Shown one piece after another: positions 19,100-27,576 of a stretch of 64,000 nucleotides of DNA; positions within the stretch are counted from its first letter, which is position 1, and the number at the start of each line of letters is the position of its first letter. Below the pieces are notes generated by a model. The model saw only the letters and a list, made by a program, of their open reading frames with translations. It was not told the DNA's origin and ran no database searches. The stretch spans positions 2,020,876 to 2,084,875 of the forward strand of contig NZ_CP017881.1 in NCBI RefSeq assembly GCF_002761295.1, read 5' to 3'. The stretch is from Methanohalophilus portucalensis (lineage in GTDB: Archaea > Halobacteriota > Methanosarcinia > Methanosarcinales > Methanosarcinaceae). The position numbers and the translations under genes were made by a program.

Positions 19100-20528
19100 A
19101 TTTAAGCGCCAGCATCCCGTCATGATAATCCTAGAGACAGTCAAAAGCATAATATATGCAATACCACCGGTGTTCTTCTTTGCATTATCCCTAAGGGATG
19201 AATTGAGCAGTGTGGACATTCCTCTTCTGCTTGTTATTGCTTTGATCGCCACCCTTACGTATTCTACAGCAAAATGGTATCTTTTCACCTATCAGTATGA
19301 AAACGGCTACTTGCACATAAGAAAGGGATTGCTATTTAAAAAGGAAAGATCAATCAAGAGAGAAAGAGTCCAGACGGTCAATGTAATCACAAATTTTATA
19401 CAAAAACTTCTGGGTGTCACGAGTTTACATGTAAAAACAGCCGGCAGTACAGAAGCAGAACTATCACTCACCGCTGTAACCCTGCAGGAAAGCCAGAATA
19501 TAAAGACCTATTTAGAAAACCATACAACAAACGAATCCGCCAAAAATCATACAGAAGAATCAGAAACCGGGAATTCAAAAGTAGATACTGTAAATACTTA
19601 CAATATCCCCCTACGTAATCTGCTTCTGGCAGGAGCCACTTCAGGAAGGTTCATGTTACTTTTTTCCCTTATAGCGGCTGGATTATCCCAGCTTTATCCA
19701 TATATTCCTGAAAATTATCTGGGACTCGTTCTTGAGCGGGTAATTCCTCAGAACAATATCAATATCAGTCTACTCCTGATACTAATATTTGGATTATTGC
19801 TGCTTTCATGGATTATATCAACCCTGGTCTTTGCAGTCCAATACGCCAATTTTACCCTGCAACGCCAGGAAGATGATATCCGGATATCCTACGGCCTTAT
19901 CGAACAGAAGGAATACAACCTGAATATGAAACGAATCCAGGCGCTGTCTGTAAAGGATAGTTTGCTGCGACAGCCCCTTAACCTGTGTTCGATCTATGCA
20001 GAAGTTGCCGGGGGCAGCTCTGAAAAACAGGATTATGTGACTACATTATATCCTCTGCTGAATTTAAGGGAACTGTCAAAATTCATGGACAACATGTTTC
20101 CCGAATACACTATTCCTGAAAATATGCATCCCCTGCCATTGAGGTCAAGGAAACGTTATATTATACGTTTACTGGTTCCAGCTATTGTGATTGTTTTATT
20201 GCTCCAGCTGGTTCCCTACGGATGGGTCTCCCTGTTGGTCCTGCCTCCTGTCTTCTTATTGGGACTTTCCCGCTACAATACAGGAGGAACTGCTATCCTG
20301 GAAAAACAATTAACACTCAGATTCCGCAATATCCACCGCTATCATGTATTCGTATTGAGAGACCATATCCAGACTATGCAGATAAGTTCCAACCCTTTCC
20401 AGCGCATGAGTGATCTGGATACAATCGGGATTTCCGTATTATCATCAAGAGGCGGAAACCGGTTTGCACTCGCTGATGTTGACAGGGAAGAAAGTGGGAA
20501 AATCTGGAACTGGTTTTCCCGCAACTAA
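19086..20528 (+). CDS. PH-domain (YdbT-like) membrane protein
   Basis: About 480 aa. Hydrophobic helix pairs alternate with bPH2 domains (about residues 55-145, 245-330 and 400-475), matching the YdbT architecture that accompanies YdbS. Tandem PH folds suggest a membrane-associated scaffold; no enzyme motif is seen. Starts GTG 19083, ATG 19086 and ATG 19092 are all close. Its last about 88 bp recur, diverged, 670 bp downstream as a gene remnant. Confidence 0.85.
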   Translation: MKMSEFKRQHPVMIILETVKSIIYAIPPVFFFALSLRDELSSVDIPLLLVIALIATLTYSTAKWYLFTYQYENGYLHIRKGLLFKKERSIKRERVQTVNVITNFIQKLLGVTSLHVKTAGSTEAELSLTAVTLQESQNIKTYLENHTTNESAKNHTEESETGNSKVDTVNTYNIPLRNLLLAGATSGRFMLLFSLIAAGLSQLYPYIPENYLGLVLERVIPQNNINISLLLILIFGLLLLSWIISTLVFAVQYANFTLQRQEDDIRISYGLIEQKEYNLNMKRIQALSVKDSLLRQPLNLCSIYAEVAGGSSEKQDYVTTLYPLLNLRELSKFMDNMFPEYTIPENMHPLPLRSRKRYIIRLLVPAIVIVLLLQLVPYGWVSLLVLPPVFLLGLSRYNTGGTAILEKQLTLRFRNIHRYHVFVLRDHIQTMQISSNPFQRMSDLDTIGISVLSSRGGNRFALADVDREESGKIWNWFSRN

Positions 20529-20558
20529 AAACGGTTCACATTAATTTAATGATGGAAG

Positions 20559-21008
20559 TTATATTGAACCAACAATTTTGTCAATTGTTGCAATATCAAA
20601 AGATGAGTTAATGACATCATAGTAAACTTCATCAACTTCCATAATTTTAGAATCTACAATAACTATTTTTGAGATTTTACTGGAACCACTGTAAAATTTT
20701 ATTGAATAACGATACCCGAACATAGGCTCTTGATTATCTTTTTCTTCCAATGTATACCTATCAAGTTGACTGATCAATTTTTCTATTTTTACTCTATCAT
20801 TTGTTGTACTCAAATCTCCACTTAGTCCATTCCTGACGGAAACTTTTGTGATTATATGCTGATCGATATCTGTCAGTTCAATGACTTTTTTTTCTTCAGT
20901 TTGGTTTGACACAAAATCTTCTTCAGTTTCATTTGATATACAACCAGAATAAAGTAAGGTACTGCACAAGATTAAACATAAAATTACGCTGTTAATTATT
21001 TTGCTCAT
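20559..21008 (-). CDS. Small predicted lipoprotein, unknown function
   Basis: 149 aa. A hydrophobic signal segment ends in a lipobox (LLYSGC, Cys23), so the protein is probably exported and lipid-anchored. The remainder is hydrophilic and acidic with no motif I recognise. It is convergent with the YdbT-like gene (30 bp gap) and lies exactly between that gene and the duplicated fragment of its 3' end, so it may have arrived with the rearrangement. The base composition is more AT-rich than the neighbours. Confidence 0.75.
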   Translation of the reverse strand: MSKIINSVILCLILCSTLLYSGCISNETEEDFVSNQTEEKKVIELTDIDQHIITKVSVRNGLSGDLSTTNDRVKIEKLISQLDRYTLEEKDNQEPMFGYRYSIKFYSGSSKISKIVIVDSKIMEVDEVYYDVINSSFDIATIDKIVGSI

Positions 21009-21069
21009 TTTAAACCCAATAACACAAATAGGAAACTTCTTCTTATAAAAATAATAATGTATTAATGGA

Positions 21070-21198
21070 ATTTAAAGGAAAGTTTTCTACAGTGCCAGAT
21101 ACCATCTATTCTCATCAAGAGACAGAAACCGGTTTACAATCACTGATTTTGACAGGAAAGAAAGTGGGAAAATCTGGAATTGGTTTTCCCGCAACTAA
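21070..21198 (+). pseudogene. Remnant of a second YdbT-like gene (3' end only)
   Basis: Positions 21111-21198 align without gaps to 20441-20528, the end of the intact YdbT-like gene, with about 9 differences in 88 bp. The frame still reads SSRDRNRF...SGKIWNWFSRN and the same TAA stop. Upstream the similarity continues weakly through GATACCATC and then shows a roughly 10-bp deletion, so the frame is broken. It is a decayed paralog or duplicated tail in direct orientation. Confidence 0.8.
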
Positions 21199-21215
21199 CA
21201 TTACCGATAATTCAT

Positions 21216-22577
21216 TTAAAGACCCAGCATGGCCAACCCAGACGAAAGGGAACTGCGTATCAATTCCAGCGGGTCCACTCCTGTAACTTGTATCATAACC
21301 CAGGCTCCCAGGAATGTCCCTACCACACTTCCGATATTTGCTAGGGCTGCCACCAGAACTACTTTGAAAAATCTGTTTTGACGTGCCTCTGCAAAAGATT
21401 CTGTATCCATCATGGCTTTGAAATCAGCAGTCGTGGGATGGCGCTGTTTTGCTTCCACAAGACCTGCAAACCAGCCTGCAGCCATCATGGGATTCAAGGA
21501 AGTCAGCCAGGCTACACCAAAGGATGTCGCTATAGAATAGGGATGTCCCCCCGCAATGATTGTCCCTAAAGCACTCAGGGTGCCGTTTATGATAAACCAC
21601 CATCCAAAGGCGATCAACAGGAGTTCAATGGAAGTCCCTGATAGGATAATCAACAGGAATGTTGCAAGTGCCAGAGCCACTATAGCGATACCAAAGACCT
21701 TCATCAAACTAAAACGTTTTTTGGGCAGGGTTACCAGAGACGATAACGGGGGTATGGTCCTGGGGTTGGAGAGATATTTCTCGATACCATTCCTGTGACC
21801 CGCACCTACAACAGCGACTATGTTTTTACCGCCACCTGCAGCCGTTCTTGCCAGACTGCCTGCAATGTAGGCATCCCTCTCATCGATAAGTACTTCTGCA
21901 GCATTGGGGGAGGTATGACGTAATTCCTCGATCAGGACTGTAACTGTATCCTGTTCGGTGATATTATCGATATCGATATCATCGCCGCCTCCAATTCCAA
22001 GAGCTGCGGCTATCAGGGTTCCTATCATTTTTGTTTTTTCGATCAAACCCATTTTTCCCCAGAAACGCTGAAGAGTTACCTGGATATCACGATCTACAAG
22101 GGCAACGTCCGCCCCAATTTCTTCTGCTGCTTCAATCGCAGCTAACATTTCAGCACCGGGCTGTACTCCCATATCCTTGCCTATCCTTTTCTGGACATGG
22201 GCAAGCAGCATATGGACCAGGAAAAAATAGATCTTACCCTCTGCAAGCAGTTCCTTAACAGATATATCCGAGGTTTGGGTCTTACCCTTAAGGGCATCAT
22301 AGCGGCCCTTGCACAATTCAACAGCAACGACATCAGGTTGCTGGTTGTGAATAGTCTCCTTTACTTCACGGATACTTTTTTCCGAAACATGGGCCGTTCC
22401 CACCAAGCTTATCCTGGAAGGAGCAGGACCCACATTTTCAGAAGTGGAATCTGTTGAGAAATCGTGTTCCTGAACTTCTGAAGAGCTGGTGGTGCTTTCA
22501 TAGTTATAGCTCATGGTGTCCTGTCGGGAATCGGTAATATACGGGTCATTAGCCATTAAAATCCCTGTTTTACTCAC
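21216..22577 (-). CDS. TraB-family membrane protein
   Basis: 453 aa TraB/PrgY/GumN-type protein (TIKI-like fold). The first conserved motif is GTAHVSEKS near residue 61, followed by VAVELCKGRYDAL, VDRDIQVTLQR and VVGAGHRNGIEKYL, which carry the Glu, Arg and His residues conserved in the proposed metalloprotease fold. Several transmembrane helices follow from about residue 295. The cellular role in archaea is unknown. Its start overlaps the stop of the site-2 protease gene by 8 bp; the pairing of two probable membrane proteases is notable. Confidence 0.9.
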   Translation of the reverse strand: MSKTGILMANDPYITDSRQDTMSYNYESTTSSSEVQEHDFSTDSTSENVGPAPSRISLVGTAHVSEKSIREVKETIHNQQPDVVAVELCKGRYDALKGKTQTSDISVKELLAEGKIYFFLVHMLLAHVQKRIGKDMGVQPGAEMLAAIEAAEEIGADVALVDRDIQVTLQRFWGKMGLIEKTKMIGTLIAAALGIGGGDDIDIDNITEQDTVTVLIEELRHTSPNAAEVLIDERDAYIAGSLARTAAGGGKNIVAVVGAGHRNGIEKYLSNPRTIPPLSSLVTLPKKRFSLMKVFGIAIVALALATFLLIILSGTSIELLLIAFGWWFIINGTLSALGTIIAGGHPYSIATSFGVAWLTSLNPMMAAGWFAGLVEAKQRHPTTADFKAMMDTESFAEARQNRFFKVVLVAALANIGSVVGTFLGAWVMIQVTGVDPLELIRSSLSSGLAMLGL

Positions 22578-23670
22578 TTAAAAGTGTCATTGTATGCATA
22601 AGGTCTGTTCTTGAAAGGATGCCGATAATCTCTCCATCTTCCATTACCACAAGACGGCCTACGTTATTATTGTTCAGGACCTTGAAGGCTTCAGATGCAT
22701 TATCGGCAGGTGAGATAGTAACCACATCCCTTGTCATCACATCGGAAACGAGGGTACTTATCCTATCCACTTGCGCTACCTTATGTACATCCGTAAACGT
22801 AACAATGCCTTTTAAAACATTGTGCTGGATCACCGGATAACCCATATGTTTGTGTTCAAACATGAATTGTACGAGTTCTTCCAGGTTCATCTCAGGAGAT
22901 ACTGAAATAATATCACTGCTCATCACATCTTTTACCATGACATTCTCAAGGGTACGGGTAACAGCAGTGGAACGTTCCTCTCCTGAAGCTCCCATGTAAA
23001 TAAATACCGCAATCAACAAAAGCCAGGGATTCCAGGGATTGGAAAGAATACCCAAAAGTGCCAGCATGAAAGCAAAAAATTTCCCGACAGTCGCTGCGTT
23101 ACGGGTTGCCTGTATATAATTCATACGGCGAGCAAAAAATGCACGCAAAATCCTACCCCCATCCATGGGGAAAGCAGGAATCAAGTTGAATGCCCCCAAT
23201 ACAATATTGATGGAAGCAAGGATATAGACAAGACGATAGGGTATGGTAGTAGAATAACCTGCAACCATCATATCTACAATCAAATTCAATCCAAACAGGA
23301 TACCACCAATCAAAAAACTTACAAATGGTCCCGCAAAAGCCATTTTTGCTTCCTGTCCAGGATCACGGGGCATCTCTTCCATTGAAGATACACCACCAAT
23401 CAAAAAAAGGGTGATGTTATCTATCTTAACCCCATACTTTTTTGCAAAATAGGAATGACCCAGCTCGTGCAAGAGTACACAGGTAAAAAGGAGGATGGTT
23501 GTCAAAAGGGACAGGCCGTAACCTAATAGAGCAGGCTGGACATCTGCAAATCCAACGGGTTCGGGTACACTTGAAAAAACAAATGCAAAGAGAAACAGTA
23601 CAATAAGAAAAGTGATATGGATCAATATAGGGATACCCATTACACTACCGATTTTGAAAGAAGTTTTCAT
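22570..23670 (-). CDS. Site-2 protease (M50) with paired CBS domains
   Basis: Intramembrane zinc metalloprotease, 366 aa. HELGH at residues 68-72 supplies two zinc ligands, and NLIPAFPMDGGR (about 161-172) supplies the Asp. A C-terminal Bateman module of two CBS domains (about 240-360) suggests regulation by an adenine nucleotide. This arrangement is common in archaea; the substrate is unknown. It leads the two-gene unit with the TraB protein. Confidence 0.93.
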   Translation of the reverse strand: MKTSFKIGSVMGIPILIHITFLIVLFLFAFVFSSVPEPVGFADVQPALLGYGLSLLTTILLFTCVLLHELGHSYFAKKYGVKIDNITLFLIGGVSSMEEMPRDPGQEAKMAFAGPFVSFLIGGILFGLNLIVDMMVAGYSTTIPYRLVYILASINIVLGAFNLIPAFPMDGGRILRAFFARRMNYIQATRNAATVGKFFAFMLALLGILSNPWNPWLLLIAVFIYMGASGEERSTAVTRTLENVMVKDVMSSDIISVSPEMNLEELVQFMFEHKHMGYPVIQHNVLKGIVTFTDVHKVAQVDRISTLVSDVMTRDVVTISPADNASEAFKVLNNNNVGRLVVMEDGEIIGILSRTDLMHTMTLLSE

Positions 23671-23714
23671 AACTGAACCTTTTTAAGTTCCTATTATTTA
23701 GTTATTTAGTTTTA

Positions 23715-23895
23715 GTGATGTGAATGAGTACCTGACGAATAATACTTTCACACCACTTGGTTTCAAAATATATACCCCTGAAGACCTATTAGGAAATAGT
23801 CACGGATTCGATGGGCACACGCCTTTACAAGTTTCAAGGCTAGGTGCCATCGATCATCCCCTCAACCGTGATACCAAGCACCCTTTTATTTTTTA
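23715..23895 (+). ncRNA. Probable structured noncoding RNA
   Basis: The 215-bp gap between two minus-strand genes folds almost throughout. Helix 1 is 23720-23751 (GTGAA/TTCAC plus AGTA/TACT). Helix 2 is 23759-23786 (GGT-TTCA/TGAA-ACC with a bulged G). Helix 3 is 23787-23798. Helix 4 is an outer stem TCACGG/CCGTGA (23800-23805 with 23866-23871) around TCGATGG/CCATCGA, CAC/GTG and GCCTT/AAGGC. On the plus strand a T-rich tract (23884-23899) follows directly, so plus is the better strand. It matches no RNA family I recognise. A minus-strand leader of the site-2 protease gene is the alternative. Confidence 0.5.
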
Positions 23896-25034
23896 TTTTG
23901 AGATTGATTTACAACAGTATCCAGATCCGCAAGAAACATATCTATGATCTCATTATCCAGATGGGGCATGATAACCAATCTTAATGCCTGTGGATTTCTC
24001 GTAAGAGAAACACGCCATCCAAAATCCTCGTAAAGTCTGTTTTGAATATCACCTGGTGACTCTACATCCAGCGCCACGATATTCATAACAGGTTCTATCA
24101 CCGGCCGGATTCCTATATTCCTGGCTCCTGCAACAAGCCTTTCAGTCATATCCATACATCGTTGTACGATGGCACCATAACCTTTTCTTCCAAGATGGCG
24201 CATAACTGCGTAAGTGGATACTACAGCTGCTCCACTACGGGTACCTGTCAGGGAATACTGACTGCTTATAGTAAGATAAGGTGTCTTTACCGCCAGATTG
24301 TCAAGATCAAGACTGTGGCGGAAAAGTAATCCTCCTGAAGGAATAGTACTTAGACCCATTTTGTGGGGATCTATTGTTACAGAAGATACACCGGGAATTT
24401 CAAAATCAAATTTATATTTAGGTTTAAGGAAAGGCAGTACAAAACCCCCGAAAGCCGCATCTACGTGGAAAGGTAAACCATTTTCAATAGCTATGCCAGA
24501 AAGGGTTTCAAGAGGGTCTACCTGCCCAAACTCAGTAGTACCGGCTATACCCACCAATCCTATGGTATTACTATCTATCAGGGAGTTAACTGCATCCGTA
24601 TCCACCTGCAAATTATCAGAAAGAGCTGCTCTGCGTATATCTATACCTGAAAGATCACCAACTTTATCAAAAGAAAAATGAGCTGAATCAGGAACAACAA
24701 TGTTAGGATTTACAATTGATCTATTACGATTACGCATAGCTCTTACGGCCTGGATATTTGATTCAGTGCCTCCTGTACTGATATAACCACAGGCATCCGG
24801 AAGATGCAACATGGCACCCAGCATTTCCATGACCTGTTCTTCCAGTTCAGATGTTCCCTGAAAAAGACCTGGGTCTCCCATATTAGCTTCGATGAAATTG
24901 CAATGGGCATGCTATGCTATTTCATGAGGATAGGTACACATGGAACTCAGAACTTTCCTGTAATCACTATCCCTGTTTTTTTTTTGAGATAATTCCTTTA
25001 GAACTGAATCTCTTGTGATGCCATTGCTATACAT
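23886..25034 (-). CDS. mfnA: L-tyrosine decarboxylase MfnA with in-frame UAG (codon 41)
   Basis: PLP-dependent decarboxylase that makes tyramine for methanofuran; it may also supply beta-alanine. The body carries the PLP motif IDPHKMG (Lys225) and HVDAAFGG. A conventional ORF begins only at 24881 and would lack about 50 conserved residues. Reading on from ATG 25034 (Shine-Dalgarno GGAAAAGGA upstream) gives the normal N-terminus, interrupted once by TAG at 24914-24912: [11 protein letters not shown](UAG)[16 protein letters not shown]. This aligns residue for residue with my recollection of the M. jannaschii enzyme, with UAG in place of an ordinary residue. The length with UAG read is 382 aa, normal for MfnA. 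UAG as pyrrolysine is inferred; a nonsense mutation is possible. Confidence 0.88.
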
Positions 25035-25117
25035 GAGAATCCTTTTCCTAGAAGAGCTTTTTAATTATAATCGTTTTGAGTTATATTTGATTTTCAGATT
25101 TTTAAATTTCAGGAATT

Positions 25118-25425
25118 GCTAGAGGGGGACCCCATAGTTTCTATTGGAAACATAGTTCAATTTGAAAAAAGGGATTTTTGTAAAACAAAGTTTTATATAT
25201 TAAAACCTCTCTACTTACACTGCTATATTTTTTCAACATATTAAAAATATGTATTTCATATTTTTTCCTTATCTCCAGTTGAAACCATAGGGTCTCTCCC
25301 CTTTATAAATGTTCCAAACGAAACAAAGGGGTCTACCTTTTTTGTCGTTTTTTACATCTATAATTTTAATTGTATCTTTTAAACTTACTTTATAAGTGCA
25401 CTTGAAACAAAGGGGTCTTTACCAT
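25118..25425. other. Probable chromosomal replication origin (oriC) with ORB repeats
   Basis: Four copies of an origin-recognition-box-like element with consensus CCAnnnGAAACnAnGGGGTC lie upstream of orc1/cdc6: one on the minus strand (25124-25147) and three on the plus strand (25275-25298, 25314-25337, 25398-25421). The outer, inverted copy and the three direct copies flank about 120 bp of very AT-rich DNA (25150-25270), a likely unwinding element. Degenerate copies may exist near 25143 and 25160. GAAAC followed by a G-run is the known archaeal ORB core. The 25035-25590 gap holds no protein gene. Confidence 0.85.
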
Positions 25426-25590
25426 AACTGTTAAGAATAGATACCTATATTTCCATTAGAGTACTAACAGAGGAAAATTACGTCCTTTTGCATATACCAA
25501 ATATTGCTAAGAGGAGGTACCCGCTTTGGTTTCAATCTACTAAAAAAACGATTATACGGTATTGTCATATTACAAATAGAAGGTGTTTGG

Positions 25591-26826
25591 ATGGATAATG
25601 GTTCACTTGATGGGTTATTTGAAGAGTTATTGGAGACAGAATCCCTTTTTAAGAATAAGGAAGTGTTGAGACCTGCGTATACACCGGAAAATCTTCCTCA
25701 TCGTAGTAACCAGATAAATAATATTGCTACGGTACTGGTATCAGCTTTGAGGGGTCATACACCTTCTAATGTTCTCATTTATGGAAAAACAGGTACAGGT
25801 AAAACTGCTGTTGCTAGATATGTGGGTATTGAACTTGAAAGGAAAAGTGATCATCTCAATGTACAATGTAATGTGCTGTACATAAATTGCGAAGTAATAG
25901 ATACACAGTATAGGTTATTGGCCAATCTTGCAAAACAATTCGGTGAAGATGTCCCTATGACAGGATGGCCTACAGATCAGGTCTTTTTCCGATTTAAAGA
26001 GGCAGTGGATTCCCGCAAACAGGTAATCATAATAATTCTTGATGAAATTGATAAATTGATAAAAAAAGGGGATGATGTCCTCTATAATCTTTCCCGGATG
26101 AATACGGATCTTAAAAATGCCCGGGTAAGCATGATAGGTATTTCCAATGATCTGAAGTTCACTGAATTTCTGGATCCACGTGTGAAAAGTTCTCTGGGAG
26201 AGGAGGAAATTATCTTTCCACCCTATGATGCCGAACAGATAAGTGATATTCTCAGGCAGCGTGCTGCTATTGCTTATAAGGAAAACAGTATGGATGACAT
26301 GGTAATTCCTCTATGTTCTGCTTTTGCGGCACAGGAACACGGGGATGCACGGCGTGCTCTTGATCTTATGAGGGTTGCCGGGGAAATAGCCGAACGTGAG
26401 AAGAAGAATATTATCGAGGAAGAACACGTCAGGCAAGCCCAGGAAAAAATCGAAGTGGATCGTATAGTGGAAGTTATACGCACTCTTCCTACCCAATCCA
26501 AGCTCGCTCTCTATAGTGTGATGCTGCTGCGCAATAATGGCCACCGTAATGTGACAACGGGTGAGGTGTATAACGTTTACAGACAGTTATGCCGCAATGT
26601 TGATACCGATATCCTGACCCAGAGAAGGGTCACCGATCTCATATCAGAGCTTGATATGCTGGGTATCCTCAATGCTATAGTCGTGAGCAAGGGCAGATAT
26701 GGCCGTACCAAGGAAATCGTATTGAGTGTACCTGTGGAAAGTACCAAGAAAGTCTTGCTTGAAGATTATCGCCTCAATATGCTGGCCGATTTCAAACCGG
26801 TTCTGACAGCCCAGATGCATCTTTGA
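25591..26826 (+). CDS. cdc6: Origin recognition / initiator protein Orc1/Cdc6
   Basis: Archaeal replication initiator, 411 aa from ATG 25591 (upstream in-frame codons to 25504 do not look like the family). It is an AAA+ ATPase with Walker A GKTGTGKT (65-72), Walker B IIILDEID and a sensor region, followed by the C-terminal winged helix (TTGEVYNVYRQLC ... RRVTDLISELDMLGI) that binds ORB sites. It sits directly beside the proposed origin, the usual archaeal arrangement. Confidence 0.96.
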   Translation: MDNGSLDGLFEELLETESLFKNKEVLRPAYTPENLPHRSNQINNIATVLVSALRGHTPSNVLIYGKTGTGKTAVARYVGIELERKSDHLNVQCNVLYINCEVIDTQYRLLANLAKQFGEDVPMTGWPTDQVFFRFKEAVDSRKQVIIIILDEIDKLIKKGDDVLYNLSRMNTDLKNARVSMIGISNDLKFTEFLDPRVKSSLGEEEIIFPPYDAEQISDILRQRAAIAYKENSMDDMVIPLCSAFAAQEHGDARRALDLMRVAGEIAEREKKNIIEEEHVRQAQEKIEVDRIVEVIRTLPTQSKLALYSVMLLRNNGHRNVTTGEVYNVYRQLCRNVDTDILTQRRVTDLISELDMLGILNAIVVSKGRYGRTKEIVLSVPVESTKKVLLEDYRLNMLADFKPVLTAQMHL

Positions 26827-26846
26827 ACTGGAATTGTTAGATTAAG

Positions 26847-26872
26847 CAGGTTTAACCTGTCTTTCTTTTTTA
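26847..26872 (+). terminator. Terminator after cdc6
   Basis: CAGGTT-T-AACCTG (26847-26859) forms a short perfect hairpin followed by the T-rich CTTTCTTTTTT, 20 bp beyond the cdc6 stop and ahead of the convergent signal peptidase gene. Confidence 0.6.
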
Positions 26873-26880
26873 AAGTTAGA

Positions 26881-27435
26881 TCAGGACAATAGTAACCTGA
26901 TATGTCCAATATATGGAATCTTGTAACGGGCAATACCGATAATCCATTCTTCTTTTACAGGAGAAAGATAACTGATCTGGCCCTGCTGGTCATAGTAGCT
27001 ATTTGTTTTCGTATTATCTCCTTTGGTTATGTAACCTTCATGTGGAGCTTCAGGTCCCCCTTCCCACATTGGCTGACCTTCTTCAACAAAATACATGGCC
27101 CTGTGGATTACCGGGGTAACCCCTTTCTGCCCGTAGGGTCGGTATAAGATAACATCTCCCTTTTTTTCAAATGAGATATAATCCGCAGGTGCATTCCGGA
27201 GTGTTTCTATCTGCGTCCTGTCAAAATCTTCAATAAAGATTATGTCTCCCCTGTACATGTGGGGTTCCATACTTCCCGACTCCACTGCAACCATTGGAGT
27301 CCACATTCCAAAGAATAGTTGGGACAGGATGCCGATAACTGCAAGAATAGCCAGTACCGATAACCCGTCACGTGCGATTCCTACCCAAAAATTATCGCTG
27401 TTTTTAAAAGTATGAATTATTTCCCCGATTTCCAT
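26881..27435 (-). CDS. Signal peptidase I (archaeal/ER type)
   Basis: Membrane serine protease that removes signal peptides, about 184 aa from MEIGEIIH (27435); an upstream ATG at 27462 is possible. After one transmembrane helix come the catalytic Ser in ESGSMEPHM, the His in PVIHRAM, and Asp in TKGDN, the Ser-His-Asp set of the Sec11-like archaeal group rather than the bacterial Ser-Lys pair. It would process the several secreted proteins and S-layer-like proteins seen in this window. Confidence 0.93.
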   Translation of the reverse strand: MEIGEIIHTFKNSDNFWVGIARDGLSVLAILAVIGILSQLFFGMWTPMVAVESGSMEPHMYRGDIIFIEDFDRTQIETLRNAPADYISFEKKGDVILYRPYGQKGVTPVIHRAMYFVEEGQPMWEGGPEAPHEGYITKGDNTKTNSYYDQQGQISYLSPVKEEWIIGIARYKIPYIGHIRLLLS

Positions 27436-27576
27436 GAATATTTCTCCGGATTGGCAAACCAAATTTGTCTGTATTGAGTTTAAACTTATTGGTTTATTTC
27501 TGGTAGAATAATGTTTACCAAAGTATTGTTATACAGGAAAATTCTTGTAACTACATTATCAATATAGAGGTCTGTA

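Noticed and set aside
23800..23871. Fluoride or other known riboswitch
   Set aside because: The conserved core bases of the fluoride aptamer and other families I can recall are absent; only general structure is seen.
23720..23947. A 75-codon plus-strand ORF in the mfnA-site-2 protease gap
   Set aside because: The same bases form consecutive RNA helices and the frame runs into mfnA antisense; no protein features are seen.
24901..25034. mfnA treated as truncated at 24881
   Set aside because: Conserved N-terminal sequence lies in the same frame upstream with a start codon and ribosome-binding site, interrupted only by one TAG.
25118..25425. Repeats before cdc6 considered as a CRISPR array
   Set aside because: Only four short copies, unequal spacing and mixed orientation, with an ORB-like core next to the initiator gene; there are no cas genes.
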